Positions 15,349-22,661 of a stretch of DNA of 33,759 nucleotides are shown one piece after another. The stretch is from Planctomycetota bacterium. GTDB taxonomy: Bacteria; Planctomycetota; Planctomycetia; Pirellulales; Pirellulaceae. Each line of letters opens with the position of its first letter. Within the stretch, counting starts at the first letter, position 1. The stretch lies in the NCBI GenBank assembly GCA_026692905.1, contig JAPLNL010000031.1, forward strand, positions 1 through 33,759. The letters are read 5' to 3'. The notes beneath the pieces are model-generated. The model had not been told where the DNA came from and did no database searches. It saw only the letters and a program-made list of their open reading frames with translations. The translations under genes were made by a program, and so were the position numbers.

Positions 15349-15370
15349 AATAACACCCTTCGGCGTTATT
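15349..15370. promoter_or_regulatory. Inverted repeat upstream of the regulator gene
   Basis: AATAACACC and GGCGTTATT form nine-base arms with one mismatch around CTTC, followed by TT on the plus strand. It lies immediately beyond the candidate operator. It could be part of the regulatory region, a second weak site, or a short terminator-like hairpin on the plus strand. Confidence 0.35.
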
Positions 15371-15490
15371 TTCAAGACGGACCTAGATATTGCAGAAAAA
15401 ACTTACGATTTCCGGTGCGATACAGCCAGGCAATCAGCCGAAAAGAACGAAAGAAGGCAAAAAAGAAGTTGCAGGATTTGGCAGCGCAAG

Positions 15491-15511
15491 GTCACTTTCG
15501 ACAAAAGTGAC
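15491..15511. repeat. Short hairpin GTCACTTT...AAAGTGAC
   Basis: Perfect eight-base arms with a five-base loop (CGACA) in the gap between the regulator promoter and the symporter stop. It directly precedes the dispersed repeat at 15522, so the two may be one composite unit. Confidence 0.5.
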
Positions 15512-15521
15512 CCACCGTGGG

Positions 15522-15583
15522 AACGCTAACTTCGCGGGAGCGAAGGGCGACATTGTCGCTCGTCGCTCCGCGACGATTGCGTA
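15522..15583 (-). repeat. Dispersed repeat, full copy in reverse orientation
   Basis: The reverse complement begins TACGCAATCGTCGCGGAGCG and follows the 10854-10917 copy through the ACAATGTCGCCCTTCGCTCC block with only a few differences. It lies 47 bases beyond the stop of the Na+/alanine symporter gene. Confidence 0.75.
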
Positions 15584-15630
15584 CACGCGACCAGGATTCA
15601 AGTTAAACGAAATACACATCATTACGGTGC

Positions 15631-17001
15631 CTAAGTCCGCTGCCGCTTATGGTCCTGCACGATCTTCGCCGCCACGCCAGAAAGGCCGATGATGCCGACG
15701 AGATTTGGGAAGATTTGCAGACTGTTCATCAAATCCCCCCAGCTCCACACAATTTCGACTTTGCTCGTCGCCCCAAGAACAATCAACGCACAGTAAATCC
15801 ACCGATAGGGTACGACCACCTTCGGGCCAAAGATATACTCGAGTGACTGCTCTCCGTAATAAGACCAGCCAGTCAATGCGGTGAAGCCAAACAAGAAAAC
15901 ACAGACGGTTACCACCGAGCCGCCAATGCCAGGCATCGATGCCTCAAAAGAACTTGCCACTGCCGCCGCTCCGGTAAGTTGTTTCTCACCCACATCTACT
16001 TTCCACACACCCGTTACGAGAATCGCCAGCGCGCTAATCGTGCTGGTTACAAAGGAGACGATAAAGACTTCCGTGATGGAGTTTAGTCCCTGTTGGAACG
16101 GATCCTTGCTGCGAGCGGCCCCGTATACCACAGCGGCTGTGCCATAACCTGCTTCGTTGGCATAAATGCCGCGAGCAATTCCATATCGCATCGCAATCAT
16201 GATCCCAACACCAGCCGTACCACCCAGGGCTGCATCGGAATTAAAAGCCCCTCGAAAGACCATCGACAACACAGACGGGATCTCGGTCGAGTGCGTGAGC
16301 AATACAACAACACCACCAACAAGATACAAAAGCACTTTCAGCGGAGCCAGTTTCTCAAGCGCCCGACCGATCGATTGAACGCCGCCGATGATGGTAAGCA
16401 GAGCAAGAATCGCGAGACATATCCCGGTCGCAAGCTTGGGTACATGCCATTGCGAGTTCATTACATCCGCAATCGAATTTGGCTGAGTGAATGGAGTTGT
16501 GGTCAAAGCCGCAATCCCTGCGACGAAGGCATAGACCCAACCAAGCCGATGCATGTTAAGGCCATCTGCCAAATAGATCATAGGACCGGCCAACAATCGC
16601 CCCTCGCCATCGCGACGGTAGTGTACACCAAGCACGGCCTCCGTAAATTTCACCGCCATGGCAATCAAGCCCCAGGCCCAAATCCAAAAGAGAGCTCCAG
16701 GTCCACCCGTTACGATGGCGGTCGCAACCCCTGCAATGTTCCCGGTCCCAATCGTTGCCCCAAGCGCGGTCATGAACGTCTGAAACGGGGACAATGCTCC
16801 CTTGGCCTTTGATTCGTCTACGCCGAAAAAGGAACGCAAGGCTTCACCGAAGTACACAAACTGCACAAATCCAAGCCGGATCGTGAGAAACAAGCCTACG
16901 ACAAACAGCAACGCAATCGTCCAAGGCCCGAAGACCAAGTCGCTGGCCCATTGGATTGCAGCGCCAATTATTTCGCCAAATGTTTCTGGTTGTTTATTCA
17001 T
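15631..17001 (-). CDS. Sodium:alanine symporter family protein (AGCS)
   Basis: A 456-residue inner-membrane protein with about ten or eleven hydrophobic segments. The family block is clear: FQTFMTALGATIGTGNIAG (about 73-91), followed by FWIWAWGLIAMAVKFTEAVLG and later RGIYANEAGYGTAAVVYGAAR. AGCS proteins bring alanine or glycine into the cell with sodium. Length is normal. The start is ATG 16999-17001 with no clear Shine-Dalgarno site. The repeat-bearing gap at 15372-15630 separates its stop from the promoter region of the SahR-like gene on the same strand. Which amino acid is transported cannot be read from the sequence. Confidence 0.92.
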   Translation of the reverse strand: MNKQPETFGEIIGAAIQWASDLVFGPWTIALLFVVGLFLTIRLGFVQFVYFGEALRSFFGVDESKAKGALSPFQTFMTALGATIGTGNIAGVATAIVTGGPGALFWIWAWGLIAMAVKFTEAVLGVHYRRDGEGRLLAGPMIYLADGLNMHRLGWVYAFVAGIAALTTTPFTQPNSIADVMNSQWHVPKLATGICLAILALLTIIGGVQSIGRALEKLAPLKVLLYLVGGVVVLLTHSTEIPSVLSMVFRGAFNSDAALGGTAGVGIMIAMRYGIARGIYANEAGYGTAAVVYGAARSKDPFQQGLNSITEVFIVSFVTSTISALAILVTGVWKVDVGEKQLTGAAAVASSFEASMPGIGGSVVTVCVFLFGFTALTGWSYYGEQSLEYIFGPKVVVPYRWIYCALIVLGATSKVEIVWSWGDLMNSLQIFPNLVGIIGLSGVAAKIVQDHKRQRT

Positions 17002-17011
17002 GGATTGCGTG

Positions 17012-17266
17012 TCATTTCAAATCGATTTGCTTCGGCAACGCGCCGTCTTTCTCATCACCGAGCAACTTGCTGAGCCACTTTCGAAATTGCTTGTCACCAA
17101 GATCGACCACCTTGCCCAACACCTTGGGTATCTCGACCCTCTTCCAACGAACGGCCAGTAAGTCGTCGATTGTACCTGATCTTTGGTCGATACCATGCGA
17201 CCGAATCAAGACCATCTTTGCCAAAAAGAAATCGTCAACGAATAGCTCAAGCGGCTTCCCCGTCTT
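17012..17266 (-). pseudogene. Fragment of an unknown coding sequence
   Basis: The frame reads LKTGKPLELFVDDFFLAKMV, then about 65 more residues ending PKQIDLK at TGA 17012-17014. It looks protein-like (charged amphipathic helices, KVLGKVVDLGDKQFRKWLSKLLG). Upstream only Phe-rich translation of an A-rich stretch is found (near 17271-17299), which resembles intergenic sequence at 15428-15464. An ATG at 17213-17215 would allow a 67-residue protein ten bases upstream of the symporter start. I favour the C-terminal remnant of a larger gene, but a genuine small gene in the symporter operon is possible. Family unknown. Confidence 0.35.
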
Positions 17267-17391
17267 TAGCCGAAAGAAACGAAAAAAGGCAAAAAAATTG
17301 ATTCTTTCCTTTGCTGAATTTCAAAGTGGCAATTCCGGATACCGGCCAAGGAGATCAAAGCCATTGATCAACGCGAACGTTCACCCTCGAT

Positions 17392-17412
17392 CCTAGGCTC
17401 TGCCTTGGAACG
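17392..17412. repeat. Partial palindrome of the GGAACG family
   Basis: CCTAGGCTCTGCCTTGGAACG shares its right 17 bases with 12344-12360. It is followed by a second related hairpin (about 17428-17468, AGGCTCTGCCTC with GAGGCAGAAGCC). Confidence 0.55.
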
Positions 17413-17487
17413 CACAGCCCAGGCTCTGCCTCGTTTTTGGCTGTTTTGAGAACTCAGGAGGCAGAAGCCCCGTCCGCCGCATTTGAT

Positions 17488-17595
17488 ACAGCAGACAAAA
17501 GTGAGCCCGAGGCGCTAGCCGAGATCCGGGAATTCACAAAAATCGGCTAGTAGCGCCTCAGGCTCAAATGCAAGGAATCGACTTTTGTCGGCTGT
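17488..17595. repeat. Long imperfect palindrome downstream of the DUF1501 gene
   Basis: Outer arms ACAGCAGACAAAAGT (17488-17502) and ACTTTTGTCGGCTGT (17581-17595) differ by one base. Inner arms TGAGCCCGAGGCGCTAGCC (17502-17520) and GGCTAGTAGCGCCTCAGGCTCA (17545-17566) pair with a three-base bulge. It lies eight bases beyond the DUF1501 stop. The rest of the gap 17216-17602 holds only the A-rich stretch and two GGAACG-family hairpins; no gene is seen there. Confidence 0.65.
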
Positions 17596-17602
17596 GTCTA
17601 CT

Positions 17603-18979
17603 CTAGAAAAGTTCTTTGATCTCGCGATAACCAAAGTCCACCAGCGGAAAGGGTCGACCGGCTGGTCCTGGCAAATGGCTCTCGAGGTTCAATCCAAGCG
17701 AATGAAAAATCGTAGCGACGACTTCCGGTGGCTCGGTTGGTCGTTCGACAGGGACAGCTCCGATAGGATCGCTTGCTCCGACGATTCGTCCACCCTGAAC
17801 ACCACCTCCTGCAAAGTAAACGGTGAAACATTGCGGCCAGTGGTCGCGGCCTCCGGCTGGGTTCACTTTAGGCGTACGACCAAACTCGGCCAAATTGCAA
17901 ACCAACGTGTCGTCGAGCATGCCCCGTTGGTGAAGGTCTTCAATCAACGCCGAATAGCCCTGATCGTACATCGGGGCCACGATGTTTTTCATCCCTTCGA
18001 TGGACGTAAAGGGCTTGCTGCCGTGAATATCCCAGCTGACTTCATCAAAGACGGTGAGGAAGGTGTTCACCGTAACAAATCGAACGCCTGCTTCGACCAA
18101 CCGCCGAGCCAACAAACAGCATTGACCGAATCGATGCATACCATAACGCTCTCGAACCGATGTTGGCTCTTGGTTCAAGTCGAATGCGTTGCGGGCTTCT
18201 GGGCTCGTCATAAGTCGATATGCCGATTGAAAGTTTTCATCCATCAGCTTTGCCGATTCGCTCGATTCAAAATTGCGAATGGTGCTGTCAACGACATCGC
18301 GCATCCGGCGTCGACGATCGATGCGAGCGGTACCGATATTGTCTGGTGGCAGCAGGTCCGGAACCTTAAAATCTTTTTTCGATGGATCGGCCATCAGTGC
18401 GAAGGGGTCTTGCGACTTGCCCAAAAACCCGCCTGCCTGGCCATTGGGCAAATTGCCTCCGCCACGGCCCATAATCTCTGGCAAGACGACGTGCGGCGGC
18501 AAATCGGACCGACGTCCTAAAAGATAGCTGGCCACTGCACCTGCGTGAGGAGTATTGACACCGCCGGCAAACTGGCGGCCTGTTTGCATGATTTGCCAAC
18601 CGGCATCGTGAACGGCTGCCCCGCGATGAAAGCAAGAGCGGACAAGCGAAAATTTGTCGGCGATCTTGGCGTGGAGTGGCAGAATCTCCGAAATCTGCAT
18701 CCCGGGCGCTTTGGTTGCGATCGGTTGGAATGGGCCACGAATTTCGGCTGGAGCATCCGGCTTCATATCGAACGTATCGATCTGACTTGGCGCGCCGAGA
18801 TTGAAGATCATGATCGCCGAGCGTTTGCTCTTGCTCGGGTCGATTTTGCCGGCTTCTGCTGCAGCCAAATACTCAGGCAACCCGAGACCGATCGCTCCCA
18901 AGGTGCCGGCTTGCAAAAAATCGCGACGCGTCACGCCGTTGCAGGAATGTGCGGAGCCCTTTCCAGTGAATGTAAGCAT
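17603..18979 (-). CDS. DUF1501 domain-containing Tat-exported protein
   Basis: A 458-residue member of the DUF1501 family, abundant in Planctomycetes and related by fold to alkaline phosphatase/sulfatase-like enzymes. The N-terminus has a twin-arginine signal (TRRDFLQAG, Arg18-Arg19, then GAIGLGLPEYLAAA), so it is exported folded. Conserved blocks include MIFNLGAPSQIDTFDMKPDAP, SCFHRGAAVHDAGW, DIHGSKPF and the C-terminal EFGRTPKVNPAGGRDHWPQ, which is diagnostic. Most planctomycete copies stand next to a DUF1549/DUF1553 cytochrome-like gene; here there is none. The biochemical reaction of the family is not established. Start at ATG 18977-18979. Confidence 0.93.
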   Translation of the reverse strand: MLTFTGKGSAHSCNGVTRRDFLQAGTLGAIGLGLPEYLAAAEAGKIDPSKSKRSAIMIFNLGAPSQIDTFDMKPDAPAEIRGPFQPIATKAPGMQISEILPLHAKIADKFSLVRSCFHRGAAVHDAGWQIMQTGRQFAGGVNTPHAGAVASYLLGRRSDLPPHVVLPEIMGRGGGNLPNGQAGGFLGKSQDPFALMADPSKKDFKVPDLLPPDNIGTARIDRRRRMRDVVDSTIRNFESSESAKLMDENFQSAYRLMTSPEARNAFDLNQEPTSVRERYGMHRFGQCCLLARRLVEAGVRFVTVNTFLTVFDEVSWDIHGSKPFTSIEGMKNIVAPMYDQGYSALIEDLHQRGMLDDTLVCNLAEFGRTPKVNPAGGRDHWPQCFTVYFAGGGVQGGRIVGASDPIGAVPVERPTEPPEVVATIFHSLGLNLESHLPGPAGRPFPLVDFGYREIKELF

Positions 18980-19074
18980 CGTATTCGAGGGCTCCGAGTT
19001 GAGATGATGAAGGCGGGGATTTTCGATCGTGTGGGAGATCCCATTATATCACGTTCACAGCTCCTTGCCCTATA

Positions 19075-19135
19075 TGATTATCTCTCCCCCTCGCCCCGCT
19101 TCGGGGAAAGTCGGGGAAAGGGGGGCAAGGGGAGC
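19075..19135. repeat. G/C-rich low-complexity hairpin region
   Basis: CTCCCCCTCGCCCCGCTTCGGGG followed by G-runs forms imperfect stems. It lies in the gap between the DUF1501 start and the lipid kinase stop and resembles a repetitive intergenic element. It may end the lipid-kinase operon transcript, but no T-run is present. Confidence 0.4.
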
Positions 19136-19180
19136 AATCGCATCCCTGCGGGATTTGAATCGCTTCGCGTTTTTGTGGCT

Positions 19181-20083
19181 TTAGCCCACGATTCTCAAAT
19201 TCCGCGGCACAATTTGGACTTCAACCGGCAAGTCGCAGACCCAATCTCCGTCCGCCTGACAGGAAGCGACCAGACCGGCTCGAGGCGGCTGGCTATCCAA
19301 TTCAATCTTGATCGAGTTGCTTCGAAAGCGGCGCCATTGTTTCAGTTGATGATGATTGCCGCGGATGACACTCCAGTAATACCACATGTTGCGTATCAAG
19401 CCACCACGATCGAACACCCCTACGTCGAGCAAACCGTCATGCTCGACAGCATCGTTCATGATGGCGAGGCCAGCCGCGTAACGCGGAACGTTGAACACAA
19501 ATACCCAGCCGCCACGAAACTCGTCCAGCAACTTGGCCTTCTCATCGTAAATGGAAATCTTCAGGTTGGGCCAGCGATAGCGAAAAAGTGTTCCCACAAT
19601 TGCAGACCAATAATTGAATTTCGTCACGTGCGATCTCCGAGTTTGATGCACCCGCCGAACAACCTCGGCGTCAAAACCAATACTCGCCATCAGCAGCGAT
19701 ATTTGGCCATTGACCGTCATGACATCGATCGGGTTCGTTCTCAATTTCTGAATCGAACGAGCGCAAGCCGCAGGTTCCGCCGAAATGGAAAAGTACCTAG
19801 CGAGCAAGTTTTCGGAGCCCGTGGGGAACAACGTCAACGGCACTTCGTGCGGTATAAGACTTGCCACCTTGGATGCGGTCCCATCACCACCTGCCGCAAC
19901 CACCGTTCGAAGCTCCCCAACCTGAGAGAGCGCCCGGCATCGGCTAGCCATCTCGTCCAAGTTCGTATGCAACTCACACGGGAAACCGAGGGCCTCAATT
20001 TGGGTTTTCAGTTCAACGATGAGGCCGTGGCGACTAAACGATCCTGATTTCGGATTCGCAGAGATGATCACTGTCTGATTCAT
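19181..20083 (-). CDS. Diacylglycerol kinase-like lipid kinase
   Basis: A 300-residue DAGK-catalytic family protein (YegS/BmrU type) that phosphorylates a lipid head group with ATP. Visible motifs: ANPKSGSFSR near the N-terminus, AAGGDGTASKV (GGDGT 65-69) and FPTGSENLLARY (87-97), where the usual GTGN is GSEN. The C-terminal all-beta domain includes FDAEVVRRVHQ and LDVGVFDRGG. Third gene of a minus-strand set with an LpxL-like acyltransferase and a small protein, 32 bases after the latter. This suggests an envelope-lipid or lipid A task. A sphingosine- or DAG-type substrate cannot be distinguished. Start at ATG 20081-20083. Confidence 0.85.
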   Translation of the reverse strand: MNQTVIISANPKSGSFSRHGLIVELKTQIEALGFPCELHTNLDEMASRCRALSQVGELRTVVAAGGDGTASKVASLIPHEVPLTLFPTGSENLLARYFSISAEPAACARSIQKLRTNPIDVMTVNGQISLLMASIGFDAEVVRRVHQTRRSHVTKFNYWSAIVGTLFRYRWPNLKISIYDEKAKLLDEFRGGWVFVFNVPRYAAGLAIMNDAVEHDGLLDVGVFDRGGLIRNMWYYWSVIRGNHHQLKQWRRFRSNSIKIELDSQPPRAGLVASCQADGDWVCDLPVEVQIVPRNLRIVG

Positions 20084-20115
20084 AGACGTGCGGCTCTCAA
20101 GGAAGTTGTGGAGAA

Positions 20116-20586
20116 CTAGGTGATAGCGCGTTTCGATTCGATATTGAACGACTTGAGCATACTCACCAGCATCGCTTTGAAGACCATTTCGAGCCCTTCG
20201 AAATCGCGGTCCTCCGATTGGATTTGAACCAAAAATGTCTTCCGGTCGACTGTGAAGGCCACGAAGCGTGACACGATGAGCAGGTCCAAGTAATAGAAGT
20301 GAGCATCGCCGGCTCGACTATCGGCAAGCGGCTTGCCATCAAGCTCCAATTGCGGATCGATCTCTTCGTACTCGACGTTGTCGTATTCCGCCTTCATAAC
20401 CTCTTCGGCTTGCTCCAAGGCCTCGCGCGGCGCGACGGTCCATGGATACTCGGTGACGGTCATAAACGCGGCGGTCGGACTCTCCAGTGTGAAGCCGACC
20501 ACTCGCCCCTCGTCCGTGTCTTCGGTGAGACTCCAGTTTTCGGGGTACATGCAAGATAGGCCGAGGCCTTGGTAAATTTTTGTCAT
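20116..20586 (-). CDS. Uncharacterised small protein between acyltransferase and lipid kinase
   Basis: A 156-residue protein starting MTKIYQGLGLSCMYPENWSL, with alternating beta strands and a C-terminal helix (FEGLEMVFKAMLVSMLKSFNI). The opening YPENW and the strand pattern resemble the PsbP/MOG1-like fold often seen in bacterial proteins of unknown role, but I cannot assign a family with confidence. No signal peptide is seen. Its ATG (20584-20586) lies two bases after the stop of the acyltransferase, so it is translated with it. I rejected the longer frame from 20652 because its first 22 residues overlap the acyltransferase gene. Confidence 0.7.
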   Translation of the reverse strand: MTKIYQGLGLSCMYPENWSLTEDTDEGRVVGFTLESPTAAFMTVTEYPWTVAPREALEQAEEVMKAEYDNVEYEEIDPQLELDGKPLADSRAGDAHFYYLDLLIVSRFVAFTVDRKTFLVQIQSEDRDFEGLEMVFKAMLVSMLKSFNIESKRAIT

Positions 20587-20588
20587 AG

Positions 20589-21542
20589 CTATGCGGCGCG
20601 GCTGGAGCGTCGTTGCGGCGGCGGCTCTCTCCAACGGCGGTGAACCCACCAATACTGTTCGGGAAACGATCGAATAAGTCCTTCAAGGCACTCATTGTAC
20701 CATCGGGTCAGCGACGGCACGCTGTTGAGATGCTCTCCTCCCTCGACGGGATCCGCAATACCTAACACCGAAAGGTCGAATTGCAACGGGCCTCCGGTCC
20801 GCACATTGCAACAGACAATCATAGGGGCACCGCTAGATAACGTAAACAACGCCAAGCCTTTGTGGCAAGACGCAGGTTTGCCGAGAAAATCAACCCAACA
20901 CCCTTTTGCTCCTGCGTGCTGATCCGCCAGGAGCGTGAGGTTTCCATTTTGATTCAACAAATCCTGAATCTGCTGGGAACTACCTTCTTTCGGCAAAAAG
21001 TATTGGCCTCCCATCGATCGAAACTTGGTGACGTAATCGTGAACAAACCCGTTATCGAGCGGCCTTGCTACCGTGGTGGTCGCAATCCCAAAGAGCCCGG
21101 TCAGGAACCCAGCCAACTCAAAATTTCCAAAGTGGGCAGATACCAAAACCGTTGGCCGATCATCCATCACGATCTTGAGCATGGAACGGCGATCCGGAAT
21201 ATGGAAATGCTCGTGCCAGTTTTCACGATGCACTTTTCGTGGAGCTTGAGCCACTTCGCAGGCCATCAGCAACATGTGATGCCACATTTGCTCGGTAACT
21301 TGTTCAGACCGCTCCGGCTTCCAATTCGGAAAAATCATCTCCAGATTTTCTCGAATCAGCGACTGTCGAACTGGAATCCAATTGCAGAAAACTTTGGCGA
21401 TCAACCGGCAAATGCGATCGCATCGCTCCAGAGGAATCATTTGCAAAAGACAAATGATCGTTCTGAATATCGTGTAAGCTAAGCGGTCCCTCAGGTTGTA
21501 AGTTTGATTCTCTTGGACTTGTGGGGTGATTGCGATTGGCAT
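20589..21542 (-). CDS. Lysophospholipid/lipid A acyltransferase (LpxL/HtrB family)
   Basis: A 317-residue acyltransferase of the LpxL/HtrB family, which adds secondary acyl chains to lipid A precursors or related lipids at the inner membrane. The catalytic H-x4-E is HFGNFE (His137, Glu142). The segments MLLMACEVAQAPRK, ADQHAGAKGCWVDFLGKPA and the C-terminal PEQYWWVHRRW are typical. One N-terminal hydrophobic helix (FRTIICLLQMIPL) anchors it. I prefer ATG 21540-21542, preceded by AAAGGA ten bases upstream; an ATG at 21579-21581 would add 13 residues. It heads a three-gene operon with the small protein and the lipid kinase. This agrees with planctomycetes having an outer membrane with lipid A. 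Confidence 0.88.
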   Translation of the reverse strand: MPIAITPQVQENQTYNLRDRLAYTIFRTIICLLQMIPLERCDRICRLIAKVFCNWIPVRQSLIRENLEMIFPNWKPERSEQVTEQMWHHMLLMACEVAQAPRKVHRENWHEHFHIPDRRSMLKIVMDDRPTVLVSAHFGNFELAGFLTGLFGIATTTVARPLDNGFVHDYVTKFRSMGGQYFLPKEGSSQQIQDLLNQNGNLTLLADQHAGAKGCWVDFLGKPASCHKGLALFTLSSGAPMIVCCNVRTGGPLQFDLSVLGIADPVEGGEHLNSVPSLTRWYNECLEGLIRSFPEQYWWVHRRWREPPPQRRSSRAA

Positions 21543-21691
21543 TGCGACCCATCCTTTGGTCGTAGTTTGGACAATTAGCATTGGCCGAGCTATTCGCCCC
21601 CAAGCATATGCCGCATTGTCTCTAAGTTGCTCTCGCTGGCAAAGACCAATTCTTTGCGATTGCCATCATTCGGAAAGCGTTGGTGTATTGC

Positions 21692-21751
21692 TAGCACGAC
21701 GCGCAAGCTAGTGAATTGGACAGTAAATTCACTAGCTTGCGCGTCGTGCTA
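21692..21751. repeat. Perfect 26-bp inverted repeat (hairpin, terminator-like)
   Basis: Arms 21692-21717 and 21726-21751 are exact reverse complements around an eight-base loop (GGACAGTA). Each arm contains TAGCACGACGCGCAAGCTA, found once more at 12305-12323. It lies three bases from the DinB-like stop (21755), so it is well placed to end that transcript, although no T-run follows. Confidence 0.85.
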
Positions 21752-21754
21752 ATG

Positions 21755-22303
21755 CTAGCGAACGGGCGCGAGACCATGCATGCGTCTAAGTGCGCCGATT
21801 TGCCCCGAGTGAATGGATTCGTGCAGGGGGCAAAACAACAATGCACCAAGCTTAATCGGGTGCACCGCATAAGGCATCTCCGTCGGTTCCATCAACTGCT
21901 CTGCGGTAAAGTTTGGAAGAGCGGCCATGGAAGCGGTATGGATTTTATCTAGACACTCCAGCAACGCAGCTTTGGACGGAATATCGCTCGGATCCGTTGG
22001 CGGCACGCTTCCTCTCCCAAAACGCTTGCGAAGCCAGCCTGGCATCAACTCCAAATCTCCCTCAGCGCGTCCCCGTTGTCGGAAGAGCATCAAGCCGTAT
22101 TGAGAAACCGCCAAATGCCCAACTTGCCAAGAGATATGAGAACTGCCACCGGTTGGCACCACCGACCAAAACTCCTCAGGCACATTTTCCAGGAGTCCCA
22201 GTGTGTACCTGCGTGCAAAATCGACTTGCCCCAAAACCGAATCTCGCATGGCAAGAACACTCTCCGGTGACAAGATCGAGGCGGCTGTCGTGTAGGGTTC
22301 CAT
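21755..22303 (-). CDS. DinB-like (DinB_2 superfamily) protein
   Basis: A 182-residue four-helix protein of the DinB/YfiT type. The N-terminal helix ends RRYTLGLLENVPEEFWSVVP, followed by SSHISWQVGHLAVSQYGLMLF, where the first metal-site His is expected. CPLHESIHSGQIGALRRMHGL supplies the further histidines (H-x3-H). Members bind Zn or Ni and are often thiol-dependent transferases or stress proteins; the reaction here is unknown. ATG 22301-22303 is chosen because the homologous region begins there. Upstream in-frame sequence to 22531 is Arg/Phe-rich and looks non-coding. Single gene, followed by the perfect 26-bp hairpin. Confidence 0.75.
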   Translation of the reverse strand: MEPYTTAASILSPESVLAMRDSVLGQVDFARRYTLGLLENVPEEFWSVVPTGGSSHISWQVGHLAVSQYGLMLFRQRGRAEGDLELMPGWLRKRFGRGSVPPTDPSDIPSKAALLECLDKIHTASMAALPNFTAEQLMEPTEMPYAVHPIKLGALLFCPLHESIHSGQIGALRRMHGLAPVR

Positions 22304-22517
22304 GGATAACTTCGCTCGCGACGCGGGTTTGGGGGATGGCACTCTGGGAAATCGCTCTGGGAAATCGAGAAAACACCCGAGCAATAGATCGAACCTTTCG
22401 TATTTGGTCAATCGCAGCCTCGCCCTTGGAAATCGCAGAATGGTGAGGCTACTTGCTTGGTTTGCCCTGGAGCATGACAATACGCTGAGCGGCAAGAAAA
22501 AACGCACCACGGTTCGT

Positions 22518-22567
22518 AGCTGAATTCGCAAGAATTCAGTTAGTTCTGAATTCTTACGAATTCAGCT
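22518..22567. repeat. Nested double-hairpin repeat (CTGAATTC family)
   Basis: Arms 22518-22539 and 22546-22567 are reverse complements with one mismatch, six-base loop. Each arm is itself a perfect hairpin: CTGAATTC-GCAA-GAATTCAG and CTGAATTC-TTAC-GAATTCAG. The architecture is the same as at 753-821 but the sequence is different. It lies in the 358-base gap between the divergent DinB-like and MoxR genes, where no other feature was found. Confidence 0.8.
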
Positions 22568-22661
22568 TCGGTGGTTTTCACTCCTCCGCTCACCCAAGTG
22601 CCGATCGAGCGCTATCTTTGTTTGCTCGAAACCGACCTCGTACCAAAAGCAATTCAATAAC

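Noticed and set aside
16093-16812. 239-codon plus-strand open frame
   Set aside because: Antisense to the Na+/alanine symporter; rich in Arg, His and Asn without domain pattern.
18545-20047. 500-codon open frame on the plus strand
   Set aside because: It lies antisense to the DUF1501 and lipid kinase genes, crosses their gap, has no recognisable family and the minus-strand genes carry clear motifs.
22304-22531. N-terminal extension of the DinB-like protein to 22531
   Set aside because: The 76 added residues are Arg/Phe/Leu-rich with no family match, and homology starts at the internal Met at 22303.
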